Assembly: GCA_045046905.1 (NCBI GenBank)
Contig: JASFYU010000095.1
Coordinates: 1-19,320 of the forward strand
DNA length: 19,320 nucleotides
From: JASFYU01 sp045046905
GTDB lineage: Bacteria > Bacteroidota > Bacteroidia > Flavobacteriales > Flavobacteriaceae
Reading direction: 5' to 3'
Shown here: positions 8,464-15,887 of the stretch, one piece after another
Position numbering within the stretch: position 1 is the first letter of the stretch
Layout: every line of letters starts with the position of its first letter
The notes under the pieces: generated by a model
Databases searched by the model: none
What the model was told of the DNA's origin: nothing
Seen by the model: only the letters and a program-made list of their open reading frames with translations
Position numbers and translations under genes: made by a program

Positions 8464-9336
8464 ATGAGTGTTCTAGTAAATAAGAATTCTAAGGTTATAG
8501 TACAAGGTTTTACAGGAAGTGAAGGCACTTTTCATGCAGAACAAATGATTGAGTACGGTACTAATGTTGTGGGTGGCGTGACGCCTGGTAAGGGTGGACA
8601 AGAGCATTTAGGAAGACCTGTTTTTAACACCGTTGAAGATGCTGTCAAAGAAGTAGGTGCCGATACCACGATTATTTTTGTACCACCGGCTTTTGCCGCT
8701 GATGCGATTATGGAGGCTGCAAATGCGGGTATCAAAGTCATTATAACCATTACAGAAGGTATACCCGTAGCCGATATGGTGAAAGCTGCGGATTATATAA
8801 AAGATAAAGATTGCCGTTTGATTGGCCCTAATTGCCCAGGTGTTATCACGCCCGGAGAAGCTAAAGTGGGTATAATGCCCGGTTTTGTTTTCAAAAAAGG
8901 AAATGTAGGCATTGTATCAAAGTCGGGCACCTTGACCTATGAAGCTGCTGATCAGGTAGTGCGTCAAGGGCTTGGAATAACTACTGCGATTGGGATTGGA
9001 GGAGATCCAATAATAGGTACAACAACTAAAGAGGCGGTAGAACTTTTAATAAATGACCCTGAAACCAATTGTGTTGTAATGATAGGAGAGATAGGCGGTC
9101 AGTTAGAGACTGATGCGGCCAACTGGTACAGGAATAGCGGTAGTAAAAAACCGATTGTTGGTTTTATAGCAGGTGAAACGGCGCCAGTCGGAAGAACTAT
9201 GGGGCATGCCGGTGCAATTGTAGGAGGTGAAGATGATACTGCTCAGGCCAAGAAAAGAATTATGCGAGAGTGTGGAATCCATGTCGTAGATTCTCCTGCA
9301 GAAATAGGAAAAAAAGTCAAAGAAGTAATGGGCTAA
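8464..9336 (+). CDS. sucD: Succinyl-CoA ligase (ADP/GDP-forming), alpha subunit
   Basis: 290 residues, the usual length. It forms a complex with SucC and interconverts succinyl-CoA and succinate with substrate-level phosphorylation in the TCA cycle. The N-terminal CoA-binding Rossmann domain has VQGFTGSEGTFHA. The ligase domain has GPNCPGVITPGE and VSKSGTLTYE. H248 in GRTMGHAGAIVGG is the phospho-histidine. The beta subunit gene sucC is not adjacent, unlike the sucCD pair of Proteobacteria, and must be elsewhere. No defect is seen. Confidence 0.96.
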   Translation: MSVLVNKNSKVIVQGFTGSEGTFHAEQMIEYGTNVVGGVTPGKGGQEHLGRPVFNTVEDAVKEVGADTTIIFVPPAFAADAIMEAANAGIKVIITITEGIPVADMVKAADYIKDKDCRLIGPNCPGVITPGEAKVGIMPGFVFKKGNVGIVSKSGTLTYEAADQVVRQGLGITTAIGIGGDPIIGTTTKEAVELLINDPETNCVVMIGEIGGQLETDAANWYRNSGSKKPIVGFIAGETAPVGRTMGHAGAIVGGEDDTAQAKKRIMRECGIHVVDSPAEIGKKVKEVMG

Positions 9337-9427
9337 TCGTATGTAGGAGACATGATTATGCCCGTGTATAACCTGAGTTTATTTCAGGATGCAAGGTTTT
9401 TATTCAGCCTTTATCTGAAACAAAACT

Positions 9428-9435
9428 TATATTTG
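9428..9435 (+). promoter_or_regulatory. Candidate -7 box (TATATTTG) for fabG
   Basis: Exact match to TAnnTTTG, 27 nt before the fabG ATG at 9463, the same spacing as seen for the HD gene and sucD boxes. No convincing -33 TTTG was found. The upstream part of the 126-bp gap holds a short CCTGA/TCAGG inverted repeat (about 9372-9388) of doubtful significance. Confidence 0.4.
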
Positions 9436-9462
9436 AGGTAGAACATTGCAAAGGATATTTAT

Positions 9463-10209
9463 ATGAAGCTTTTACAAGGAAAAAATGTAATTATAACCGG
9501 TGCTAGTAGAGGCATTGGTATGGGTGTTGCCCAGGTATTTGCCGATCATGGAGCCAATGTGGCATTTACCTATAGTTCAAGTGAAGCACCGGCACTTAAA
9601 TTAGAAAAAGAACTTATCGCCAAAGGTGTAAAGGCCAAGGCGTATAAGAGTAATGCAGCCAGTTTTTCTGAATCTCAGAAATTGATAGAGCAGGTTTTGG
9701 CAGATTTTGGTGGAATCGATATACTGATTAATAATGCAGGCATCACCAAAGATAAGTTGTTGATGCGTATGGCTGAGGAAGATTTTGACTCGGTAATCGA
9801 AATCAATCTTAAATCAGTCTTTAATATGACCAAGGCAGTACAACGTACCATGCTCAAGCAACGCAAGGGTTCTATTATTAATATGAGCAGTGTTGTTGGA
9901 GTAAAAGGAAATGCCGGTCAAGCCAATTATGCAGCATCAAAAGCAGGAATGATAGGGTTTACTAAATCGGTCGCATTAGAATTGGGTTCTAGGAACATTC
10001 GATGTAATGCCATTGCTCCAGGCTTTATAGAAACTGAAATGACAGGAAAGCTAGATGATAAAGTAGTGCAGACATGGCGTGATGCAATTCCGTTAAAAAG
10101 AGGAGGAACACCAGAAGATATAGCTAATGCCTGTCTGTTTTTCGCTTCAGACCTATCGGGCTACATAACAGGACAGGTACTCAATGTTGATGGCGGAATG
10201 CTTACCTAA
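9463..10209 (+). CDS. fabG: FabG: 3-oxoacyl-ACP reductase (SDR family)
   Basis: 248 residues, the classical short-chain dehydrogenase length. It reduces 3-oxoacyl-ACP to 3-hydroxyacyl-ACP with NADPH, giving the hydroxyacyl-ACP used both by FabZ and by LpxA/LpxD. Motifs in order: GASRGIG (residues 13-19, cofactor binding), NNAG (90-93), N115, S142/S143, and the catalytic Y156-x3-K160 in YAASK. The NAIAPGFIETEM and C-terminal GQVLNVDGGM stretches are characteristic of FabG rather than of sugar dehydrogenases. Its position after the lipid A genes fits a role in making hydroxyacyl chains. Other SDR activities cannot be fully excluded from sequence alone. Confidence 0.9.
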   Translation: MKLLQGKNVIITGASRGIGMGVAQVFADHGANVAFTYSSSEAPALKLEKELIAKGVKAKAYKSNAASFSESQKLIEQVLADFGGIDILINNAGITKDKLLMRMAEEDFDSVIEINLKSVFNMTKAVQRTMLKQRKGSIINMSSVVGVKGNAGQANYAASKAGMIGFTKSVALELGSRNIRCNAIAPGFIETEMTGKLDDKVVQTWRDAIPLKRGGTPEDIANACLFFASDLSGYITGQVLNVDGGMLT

Positions 10210-10471
10210 TGTAGCTATATAATGTGTAACGTATTTTAATATATCAATGTGAAACCATAGGAGCAAAGGCATATATTGAGCTCTTTTTAACTTTTTGAAT
10301 CGAAGTAAAATTAAATATTCTGTGTTCTATGGTACGCCTTTTTAACTTTTATCGTTTGCTTACCGTTGAAAAAACTACTGCAAGGTGCAAAAGGGTGGTT
10401 TTTAGAAAATTAAAAAGGCTGAGCTAGCGCATTGATACTATTGTTAGATTAGCACATTATACCATTGATTC
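10210..10471. other. 262-bp intergenic region with short direct and inverted repeats
   Basis: No ORF or RNA gene is recognised here. There is a 13-bp direct repeat, CTTTTTAACTTTT, at 10283-10295 and 10338-10350. There is also a 10-bp inverted repeat, GCCTTTTTAA (10336-10345) and TTAAAAAGGC (10410-10419), enclosing 64 bp. The region presumably holds the fabG transcript end and the promoter for the VWA gene. TACTATTG at about 10437-10444 is a one-mismatch -7 box. Confidence 0.4.
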
Positions 10472-12499
10472 ATGCAGACCAAAGCACTATTATTAATCCT
10501 ACTATCTGCGATAGTTGCTTTGGCACTAGTACTATTTCAAAATTATTATAAAACAAAAAAGAGAGGAAATCTTGTAATTTTGCGCTCTTTTTTACGTTTC
10601 TTGGCCCTGTTCGCAATCTTTATATTGCTTGTGAATCCTGAATTCACAAAGCAGGTATATTCTTTGGAAAAACCCAATATAGTACTACTGGTCGATAATT
10701 CTTCCTCGGTCAAAAGTTCTAAGAATACCATTTTAAGAATACTAGACTCCTTCAAGAAAAGCACTGCGATTACCGAGCAGTTTACTCTTGATCAATACAG
10801 TTTTGGTACTTCATTGCATAATTATGACAGTCTTACGTTCGAGGCGAAAAACACCAATATAACAGCTGCCCTTGCTTCTTTGAATGAAGTCTATGGCAAT
10901 ACCAATACCGCAATTGTTCTAATCACCGATGGTAATCAGACATTGGGCGCCGATTATGGTTTTTATGGTAAGGATCAAAAATTTCCTATATATCCTATTG
11001 TCATAGGAGATACCACACGTTATGAAGATGTGCGAATTGATCAAGTAAATGCGAATCGCTATGCTTTTTTGAAAAATAAATTCCCTCTTGAAGTCTATGT
11101 ATCCTATGAAGGCGAGGGTAGTGTAGAATCAAGAGTCAGTATATCAGTTGATGGAAAAAATAAACATCGAGAGACGGTTAAATTATCCAAGTCTGATAAT
11201 ATTGCGATTATCAAAGTCCTATTAGATGCCAGCTCTGTAGGGGTGAAATCTATTAAAGTAGCTGTGTCTCCACTGGAAAATGAGAAAAATAAAGCAAATA
11301 ATAGCAAGAATGTCGTCATAGAAGTAATCGATGAGAAAACCAATATAGCAATCATATCCAATATCATGCATCCTGATATCGGAGCCTTGGTCAAGGCAAT
11401 TGAAAGTAATGAACAACATTCGGTATTTATCAAAAAACCAAGCCTTGGTAGTAAGGGGCTTGAAAAAGTGGATATATTCATTTTTTATCAGCCTGACCCA
11501 TCGTTTAGGACCCTATACGGTCTTATAGATAAAAGCAATACCAATTTGCTAACCATTACAGGAACACAAACAGACTGGGGTTTCCTGAATGCAATTCAAA
11601 GCCGATACCGCATTGAGGGTAACTATCCGGTTCAAGAGACCGTTGGCATAGTCGATCCCGCTTTTTCAAAGTTTGACATTTCTGAATTTTATTTCGCTGA
11701 TTATCCGCCACTTGAAAGTGATGCAAGGGTTATTGAAGTACAAAGAGAAGTAGACGTTTTGTTGAATATGCAAATCAAGGGAATCAATATGAATAGTCCG
11801 TTGATTTTCACTGTAGAAGAGGATGAGTCCAAAGAGGTAATCATCTTTGGTGAGAACCTTTGGAAATGGCGTATGCAGAGCTATAGAGATAATCAAGATT
11901 TTAATAATTTTGATGGTTTTATCGGAAAATTGATTGTATATCTCTCCGATAACAAATCTAAAGACCGTTTAAATGTCGATTATGAGTCCATTTATGAAGA
12001 GCATAATCAGGCAAAGCTTAGGGCAACCTATTTTGATGAGGCCTTTGTCTTTGATTCCAATGCCGATATCTTGATAAAAGTAAAGGGCAAGACGAACAGC
12101 CTGGCCAAAGAGATTCCAATGCTCTTGAAAAGCAACTATTATGAGGCAGATATTGCCGACCTTCCTTCAGGAGATTATAGCTTTACGGTGACCGTGAAAA
12201 ATAAGAACCATTCAAAATCAGGCGGCTTTTCGATTTTAGATTTTGATGTAGAAAAACAACTGCTATCTAGTAATTATAAAAAGTTAGGTCTATTGGCTTC
12301 TCATACGGCTGGGGAGGTGTTTTACCCATCAGCAATAGATTCTTTTATAAAAAAAATAACAAATGAAAATCGATTCATACCTATTCAAACTAGCGCTAAA
12401 AATGTCGTATCTTTGATAGATTTTCGAGTGCTTTTGGCGATAATTGTCGCTGCATTAGGGGCAGAATGGTTTATTAGAAAATACAACGGACTAATATAA
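10472..12499 (+). CDS. Membrane-anchored VWA-domain protein of unknown function
   Basis: 675 residues. Two hydrophobic segments lie near the N-terminus (about 5-23 and 40-56) and one near the C-terminus (about 648-665). The large central part is therefore probably on one side of the inner membrane, most likely periplasmic. Directly after the second segment is a von Willebrand A-type fold with a MIDAS-like D75-N-S77-S-S79 (LLVDNSSSV) and a TDG at 152-154 (LITDGNQT). The rest has an immunoglobulin-like region (about 190-280) and a possible Rossmann/amidotransferase-like region, as in COG5426-type proteins, without recognisable catalytic residues. It ends 13 bp before the SPFH gene, so the two are probably co-transcribed. 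VWA plus membrane anchors recalls Bat/aerotolerance proteins, but the length and single-gene context do not prove that. Function not known. Confidence 0.7.
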   Translation: MQTKALLLILLSAIVALALVLFQNYYKTKKRGNLVILRSFLRFLALFAIFILLVNPEFTKQVYSLEKPNIVLLVDNSSSVKSSKNTILRILDSFKKSTAITEQFTLDQYSFGTSLHNYDSLTFEAKNTNITAALASLNEVYGNTNTAIVLITDGNQTLGADYGFYGKDQKFPIYPIVIGDTTRYEDVRIDQVNANRYAFLKNKFPLEVYVSYEGEGSVESRVSISVDGKNKHRETVKLSKSDNIAIIKVLLDASSVGVKSIKVAVSPLENEKNKANNSKNVVIEVIDEKTNIAIISNIMHPDIGALVKAIESNEQHSVFIKKPSLGSKGLEKVDIFIFYQPDPSFRTLYGLIDKSNTNLLTITGTQTDWGFLNAIQSRYRIEGNYPVQETVGIVDPAFSKFDISEFYFADYPPLESDARVIEVQREVDVLLNMQIKGINMNSPLIFTVEEDESKEVIIFGENLWKWRMQSYRDNQDFNNFDGFIGKLIVYLSDNKSKDRLNVDYESIYEEHNQAKLRATYFDEAFVFDSNADILIKVKGKTNSLAKEIPMLLKSNYYEADIADLPSGDYSFTVTVKNKNHSKSGGFSILDFDVEKQLLSSNYKKLGLLASHTAGEVFYPSAIDSFIKKITNENRFIPIQTSAKNVVSLIDFRVLLAIIVAALGAEWFIRKYNGLI

Positions 12500-12512
12500 A
12501 AACAAGAACATA

Positions 12513-13328
12513 ATGGATAAATTACCAAAAATTGCACTGCCAGTTATATTTGTAATGATAGCACTGGTTATTTTAATATCAAAGTCAGCGGTTACCATTG
12601 GCTCAGGAGAGTCAGGAGTCCTCTATAAAACCTTCGGGGGCGGTGTTGTAACAGATAAGCCACCAATGGGTGAGGGGTTTCATATTGTCGCTCCTTGGAA
12701 CAAGGTGTTTGTTTATGAGGTACGTCAACAAGAATTATTTGAAAAAATGAAAGTACTATCCTCAAACGGACTCGAAATTCAAATCGATGCCTCTGCTTGG
12801 TATCAACCAATTCGGAGTCAATTGGGGCTCTTACATCAAAATTTAGGTGAGAACTACTTAGATAGGGTTATTAAACCCGCTATACGTAGTGCGGCAAGAA
12901 GTGTTGTGGGTCGTTATACACCAGAACAATTGTACAGCAGTAAAAGAGATATTATTCAAGATGAAATATTTGCGGAAACTAAGAAAATATTAGACAAACA
13001 AAATGTACAATTAAATGATGTCCTCGTAAGAGATGTAACCTTGCCTGTCACTATTAAAGAGGCAATTGAGCGTAAATTAAAGCAAGAGCAAGAATCTTTG
13101 GAATATGAATTTAGATTAGTTACTGCTGCTAAAGAAGCGGAAAAGGTAATTATTGAAGCACAAGGTAAGGCTGATGCGAATAGAATATTGAGCGCATCAT
13201 TGACTGACAAGATTCTGAAAGATAAAGGCATAGAAGCAACCTTGAAATTGGCCGAATCACCCAACACTAAAGTTATTGTAGTTGGTGGTGGTGATTCTGG
13301 ACTTCCTATAATTCTAGGAAATAATTAG
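12513..13328 (+). CDS. Prohibitin-family SPFH (band 7) membrane protein
   Basis: 271 residues. A single N-terminal transmembrane segment (about 7-26) is followed by a prohibitin-type SPFH domain (about 27-200; GESGVLYKTFGGG, APWNKVFVYEVRQQE, DRVIKPAIRSAARSVVG). A charged helical/coiled-coil stretch (about 185-230; KLKQEQESLEYEF, EAEKVIIEAQGKADANRIL) ends in a short hydrophobic Gly-rich tail. Family members form large ring-like oligomers on the membrane that scaffold proteases such as FtsH or organise membrane domains. No protease gene (ftsH or a NfeD partner) is adjacent. It follows the VWA protein by 13 bp, suggesting an operon and perhaps a shared membrane complex, which is inference. Confidence 0.88.
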   Translation: MDKLPKIALPVIFVMIALVILISKSAVTIGSGESGVLYKTFGGGVVTDKPPMGEGFHIVAPWNKVFVYEVRQQELFEKMKVLSSNGLEIQIDASAWYQPIRSQLGLLHQNLGENYLDRVIKPAIRSAARSVVGRYTPEQLYSSKRDIIQDEIFAETKKILDKQNVQLNDVLVRDVTLPVTIKEAIERKLKQEQESLEYEFRLVTAAKEAEKVIIEAQGKADANRILSASLTDKILKDKGIEATLKLAESPNTKVIVVGGGDSGLPIILGNN

Positions 13329-13420
13329 CACGTATAGATTTTTAACTATAAAGAGGCGAATTGATTTTTTTTTCGTTAAATTTCTTAGACTTAGAAATAA
13401 GTTTTAATTTTACGCTCATA

Positions 13421-13474
13421 ATGAGAAACATAGATATACATCATCATTTTTGCACTTGCTCTCAAGCGAGGTGA
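13421..13474 (+). CDS. hisL: his operon leader peptide (17 aa, His-His-His)
   Basis: ATG at 13421, TGA at 13472-13474, encoding MRNIDIHHHFCTCSQAR. Three consecutive CAT codons (13439-13447) sit 8 codons before the stop in a 17-residue peptide directly upstream of hisG, the classic arrangement for sensing charged histidinyl-tRNA. The last codons and the stop overlap a segment (13457-13472) that can pair with the 5' arm of the downstream terminator. Stalling at the His codons would leave most of that segment free, while a ribosome at the stop would cover it. The peptide itself need have no function. The symbol is given by analogy with enterobacterial hisL, not by sequence homology. Confidence 0.75.
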   Translation: MRNIDIHHHFCTCSQAR

Positions 13475-13519
13475 AGATGTATTGTATAAATTAAAACATA
13501 TATCGAACCCGTTTGAGCA
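13457..13519 (+). promoter_or_regulatory. Predicted antiterminator pairing of the his attenuator
   Basis: Bases 13457-13472 can pair with 13507-13519 over 13 base pairs. The pairing comprises TGCTC with GAGCA, AAGCG with CGTTT (one G-U) and GGT with ACC, with a two-base bulge (T62-C63 of the 134xx block) and a one-base bulge (A69). A shorter register uses TCAAGCG against CGTTTGA directly. Either pairing uses up the 5' arm of the terminator and so would prevent its formation. Confidence 0.65.
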
Positions 13520-13535
13520 ATCAAACGGGTTTTTT
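13506..13535 (+). terminator. Intrinsic terminator of the his attenuator
   Basis: Perfect 9-bp stem CCCGTTTGA (13508-13516)/TCAAACGGG (13521-13529), extended by two A-T pairs, closed by a GCAA tetraloop of the GNRA type. It is followed at once by six T (13530-13535). This is the clearest intrinsic terminator in the window, and it lies 104 bp before hisG with no gene ending near it, so it acts in the hisG leader. Confidence 0.9.
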
Positions 13536-13639
13536 GATTAGCGTAAAATAGATACGTTCATTTTCAACTCCGTTTAATGAACATAATATGAACTAAAAAC
13601 AGTGGTCACCGCGTGGAGCCGAAGTGACCCAAAGGTAAG

Positions 13640-14497
13640 ATGACAAAAATTAGAATAGCCATACAAAAGAGCGGTAGACTCAATGAAGATTCATTGCGAA
13701 TATTGAAAGATTGTGGAATCTCGATTGACAATGGCAAAGATCAATTAAAAGCCTCTTCGAGAAATTTTCCTTTAGAAGTATTCTATCTACGCAATGGTGA
13801 TATTCCTCAGTATTTACGAGATGGCGTTGTTGATATCGCTATTATCGGTGAAAATGTACTGATCGAAAAAGGAGAGGACATCATCGTGGCAGAAAAACTA
13901 GGGTTCTCAAAATGTAGGGTTTGTATAGCCGTACCAAAATCGACCCAATACAATTCTATAAAAGATTTAGAAGGTAAGCGCATAGCAACCTCATACCCTA
14001 ACACTGTCACCAAGTATTTAGAGGCGAAAGGGGTTAAGGCAGAATTACATAGTATTAGCGGTTCTGTGGAGATAGCGCCCAGTATTGGCCTTGCAGATGC
14101 CATCTGTGATATTGTTTCAAGTGGGAGTACACTTTTTAAGAACAATCTGAAAGAGGTAGAAGTGATGTTGACAAGTGAAGCGGTTTTAGCCATATCACCG
14201 GGAATATCAGAGGAACGGAAACAAATTTTAAAGAAGATCCAGTTTCGAATTCAAGCGGTGTTAAAAGGAAGGCAGTCTAAATATGTATTACTGAACGCAC
14301 CCAATGATAAACTGAATGATATTATTGCACTCTTGCCCGGAATGCGGAGTCCTACCATACTTCCGCTTGCGGAAGAAGGGTGGAGTTCGGTACATACGGT
14401 AATCACCAAAGACAGATTTTGGGAAGTCATCGATGAGTTAAAACAAGCAGGTGCCGAAGGTATTTTGGTCTGTCCGATAGAGAAAATGGTGCTTTAA
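13640..14497 (+). CDS. hisG: HisG: ATP phosphoribosyltransferase, long form
   Basis: 285 residues, the long (hexameric, HisZ-independent) type. It condenses ATP with PRPP, the first and feedback-controlled step of histidine synthesis. Residues ~1-210 are the periplasmic-binding-protein-like catalytic domains with IAIQKSGRLNEDS at the N-terminus and the PRPP-binding stretch DAICDIVSSGSTLFKNN. Residues ~213-285 are the ACT-like C-terminal domain expected to bind histidine (PGMRSPTILPL, WSSVHTVITKDRFWEVID). It is the first structural gene after the attenuator, so it is probably controlled both by transcription attenuation and by allosteric inhibition. The gap of 97 bp to hisD contains a degenerate palindromic repeat. 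Confidence 0.97.
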   Translation: MTKIRIAIQKSGRLNEDSLRILKDCGISIDNGKDQLKASSRNFPLEVFYLRNGDIPQYLRDGVVDIAIIGENVLIEKGEDIIVAEKLGFSKCRVCIAVPKSTQYNSIKDLEGKRIATSYPNTVTKYLEAKGVKAELHSISGSVEIAPSIGLADAICDIVSSGSTLFKNNLKEVEVMLTSEAVLAISPGISEERKQILKKIQFRIQAVLKGRQSKYVLLNAPNDKLNDIIALLPGMRSPTILPLAEEGWSSVHTVITKDRFWEVIDELKQAGAEGILVCPIEKMVL

Positions 14498-14594
14498 AAC
14501 CCCTCCCGACCTCCCCAAAGGAGAGGAGAAAAGTAAAAGTAGTAAACCCATTGGTGAGAATAAAATGCTCCCCTTTGGGTAATTAAAGGAGAAA
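14498..14594 (+). repeat. Degenerate GC-rich palindromic repeat between hisG and hisD
   Basis: An imperfect inverted repeat, CCCAAAGGAGAG (14514-14525) and CTCCCCTTTGGG (14568-14579), matches at 11 of 12 positions and encloses 42 bp. It is flanked by a CCCCTCCCGACCTCC stretch right after the hisG stop codon. The C/G-rich tracts stand out from the AT-rich surroundings. The left part, reverse-complemented, resembles the GC-rich block at 18630-18651 inside hisH, suggesting one dispersed repeat family. No coding content is seen. Confidence 0.55.
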
Positions 14595-15887
14595 ATGAAT
14601 AAAATATACAACCCTAATAGAAGTGAATGGAAGGTCTTATTACAAAGACCTACCCAATCGGTACGCGATATTGAAGGTGTTGTTGATACCATTTTCAAAG
14701 AAGTGGCCGAGGGCGGTGATAAAATCCTAAAAAAATATACACAGAAGTTCGATAGTGTTGAACTGTCTACTTTATTGGTGCCTGAAGAGGAAATACTAGG
14801 GGCGAATAATCTGGTTTCTCAAGAATTAAAAGTGGCTATTGAACAGGCCAAAAGCAATATTGAGGCTTTTCACCAGGCACAAAAAACCGATAAAATAGAG
14901 GTCGAAACGGTAAAGGGAGTACAATGTTGGCAAGAAAAACGACCAATTCAAAAGATTGGTCTATATATACCAGGAGGAACGGCACCTTTGTTTTCTACAA
15001 TATTAATGTTGGCCCTACCGGCAACTATTGCGGGTTGTACAGAAATTGTTTTATGTACGCCACCCAATAAAAAGGGGCAGGTTCATCCTGCTATTCTGTA
15101 TACGGCAAATTTATGTGGAATCACCAAAATATTCAAAGTTGGCGGCATTCAGGCGATTGCAGCCATGACCTTTGGTACCGAAAGCGTTCCGCAGGTGTAT
15201 AAGATATTTGGTCCCGGAAACCAATATGTAACCGTAGCAAAACAGATTGCGACCAAGCATGGTGTGGCCATTGATATGCCGGCGGGCCCTAGTGAATTAT
15301 TGGTAATGGCCGATGATAGTGCGAACGCTTCTTTTGTGGCGTCAGATTTATTGAGCCAGGCTGAGCACGGGGTCGATAGCCAGGTGATTTTGGTGAGCAC
15401 CTCAAAAAATATGATCAATAAGGTCGAAGCTGAAATACAAAAGCAGATTACTGATCTGCCAAGAAAGAAAATAGCAAAAGAAGCTATTGCGAACAGTAAA
15501 CTAATATATGTAGATAATGACCAGATGGCTATTGATCTTATCAATGAATACGGACCAGAGCATTTTATTGTATGTGCAGCGAATGAATCATTTTATGTAG
15601 ATAATATACAAAATGCGGGTTCGGTGTTCATAGGTAACTATACGCCCGAGAGCGCAGGAGACTATGCCTCAGGAACCAACCATACCTTGCCTACAAATGG
15701 CTATGCCAAACAGTATAGTGGGGTGAATCTTGATAGCTTTCTTAAAAGTATGACCTTTCAAAGAATATCAAAAGAAGGCATTAAAAATATTGGTACTACA
15801 ATCGAGCTAATGGCCGAGGCAGAAGGACTGCAGGCACATAAAAATGCCGTTAGCTTACGGTTGAAAAGCTTGGAGAAGAGGAGTTAG
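14595..15887 (+). CDS. hisD: HisD: histidinol dehydrogenase
   Basis: 430 residues, the usual length. It oxidises L-histidinol to L-histidine in two NAD-dependent steps, the last reactions of the pathway. Zinc ligands are visible as Q255 and H258 (SQAEHGVDSQ), D356 (GDYASG) and H415 (GLQAHKNAV). The catalytic E322-H323 lie in GPEHFIV, and H363 is in GTNHTLPT. GPGNQYV and MPAGPSELLV are typical family stretches. The last two codons (AGG AGT TAG region) merge into the heptamer array that follows: the stop codon lies in AGTTAGG, one base off a common heptamer. The C-terminal residues EKRS may therefore have been shaped by the repeat. Confidence 0.97.
   Translation: MNKIYNPNRSEWKVLLQRPTQSVRDIEGVVDTIFKEVAEGGDKILKKYTQKFDSVELSTLLVPEEEILGANNLVSQELKVAIEQAKSNIEAFHQAQKTDKIEVETVKGVQCWQEKRPIQKIGLYIPGGTAPLFSTILMLALPATIAGCTEIVLCTPPNKKGQVHPAILYTANLCGITKIFKVGGIQAIAAMTFGTESVPQVYKIFGPGNQYVTVAKQIATKHGVAIDMPAGPSELLVMADDSANASFVASDLLSQAEHGVDSQVILVSTSKNMINKVEAEIQKQITDLPRKKIAKEAIANSKLIYVDNDQMAIDLINEYGPEHFIVCAANESFYVDNIQNAGSVFIGNYTPESAGDYASGTNHTLPTNGYAKQYSGVNLDSFLKSMTFQRISKEGIKNIGTTIELMAEAEGLQAHKNAVSLRLKSLEKRS

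Larger units (their letters stand above)
13329..13639 (+). promoter_or_regulatory. his operon leader region (attenuator)
   Basis: The 311-bp gap before hisG holds a full candidate attenuation module in the correct order: short leader ORF with His-His-His, antiterminator segment, intrinsic terminator, then two further hairpins before the hisG ATG. A near-consensus -7 box (TAATTTTA, 13405-13412, one mismatch to TAnnTTTG) lies 9 bp before the leader ATG. Perfect repeats downstream of the terminator are GTTCATT (13556-13562)/AATGAAC (13576-13582) and GGTCAC (13594-13599)/GTGACC (13624-13629). The last one ends 10 nt before hisG and could influence its translation. Confidence 0.75.

Noticed and set aside
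11104..11481. 125-aa minus-strand ORF opposite the VWA gene
   Set aside because: It is antisense to a continuous 675-codon frame; its Ser/Phe/Leu-rich composition is typical of shadow frames.
13333..13350. TATAG/CTATA hairpin after the prohibitin gene as a terminator
   Set aside because: Only five A/T-rich pairs and no following T run; too weak to call.
13807..14193. 128-aa minus-strand ORF opposite hisG
   Set aside because: The sense frame encodes intact HisG including the PRPP-binding motif; the antisense frame shows no motif.
15149..15544. 131-aa minus-strand ORF opposite hisD
   Set aside because: It is a shadow frame of HisD: low-complexity hydrophobic translation, no family signature, and the sense strand carries zinc and catalytic residues.
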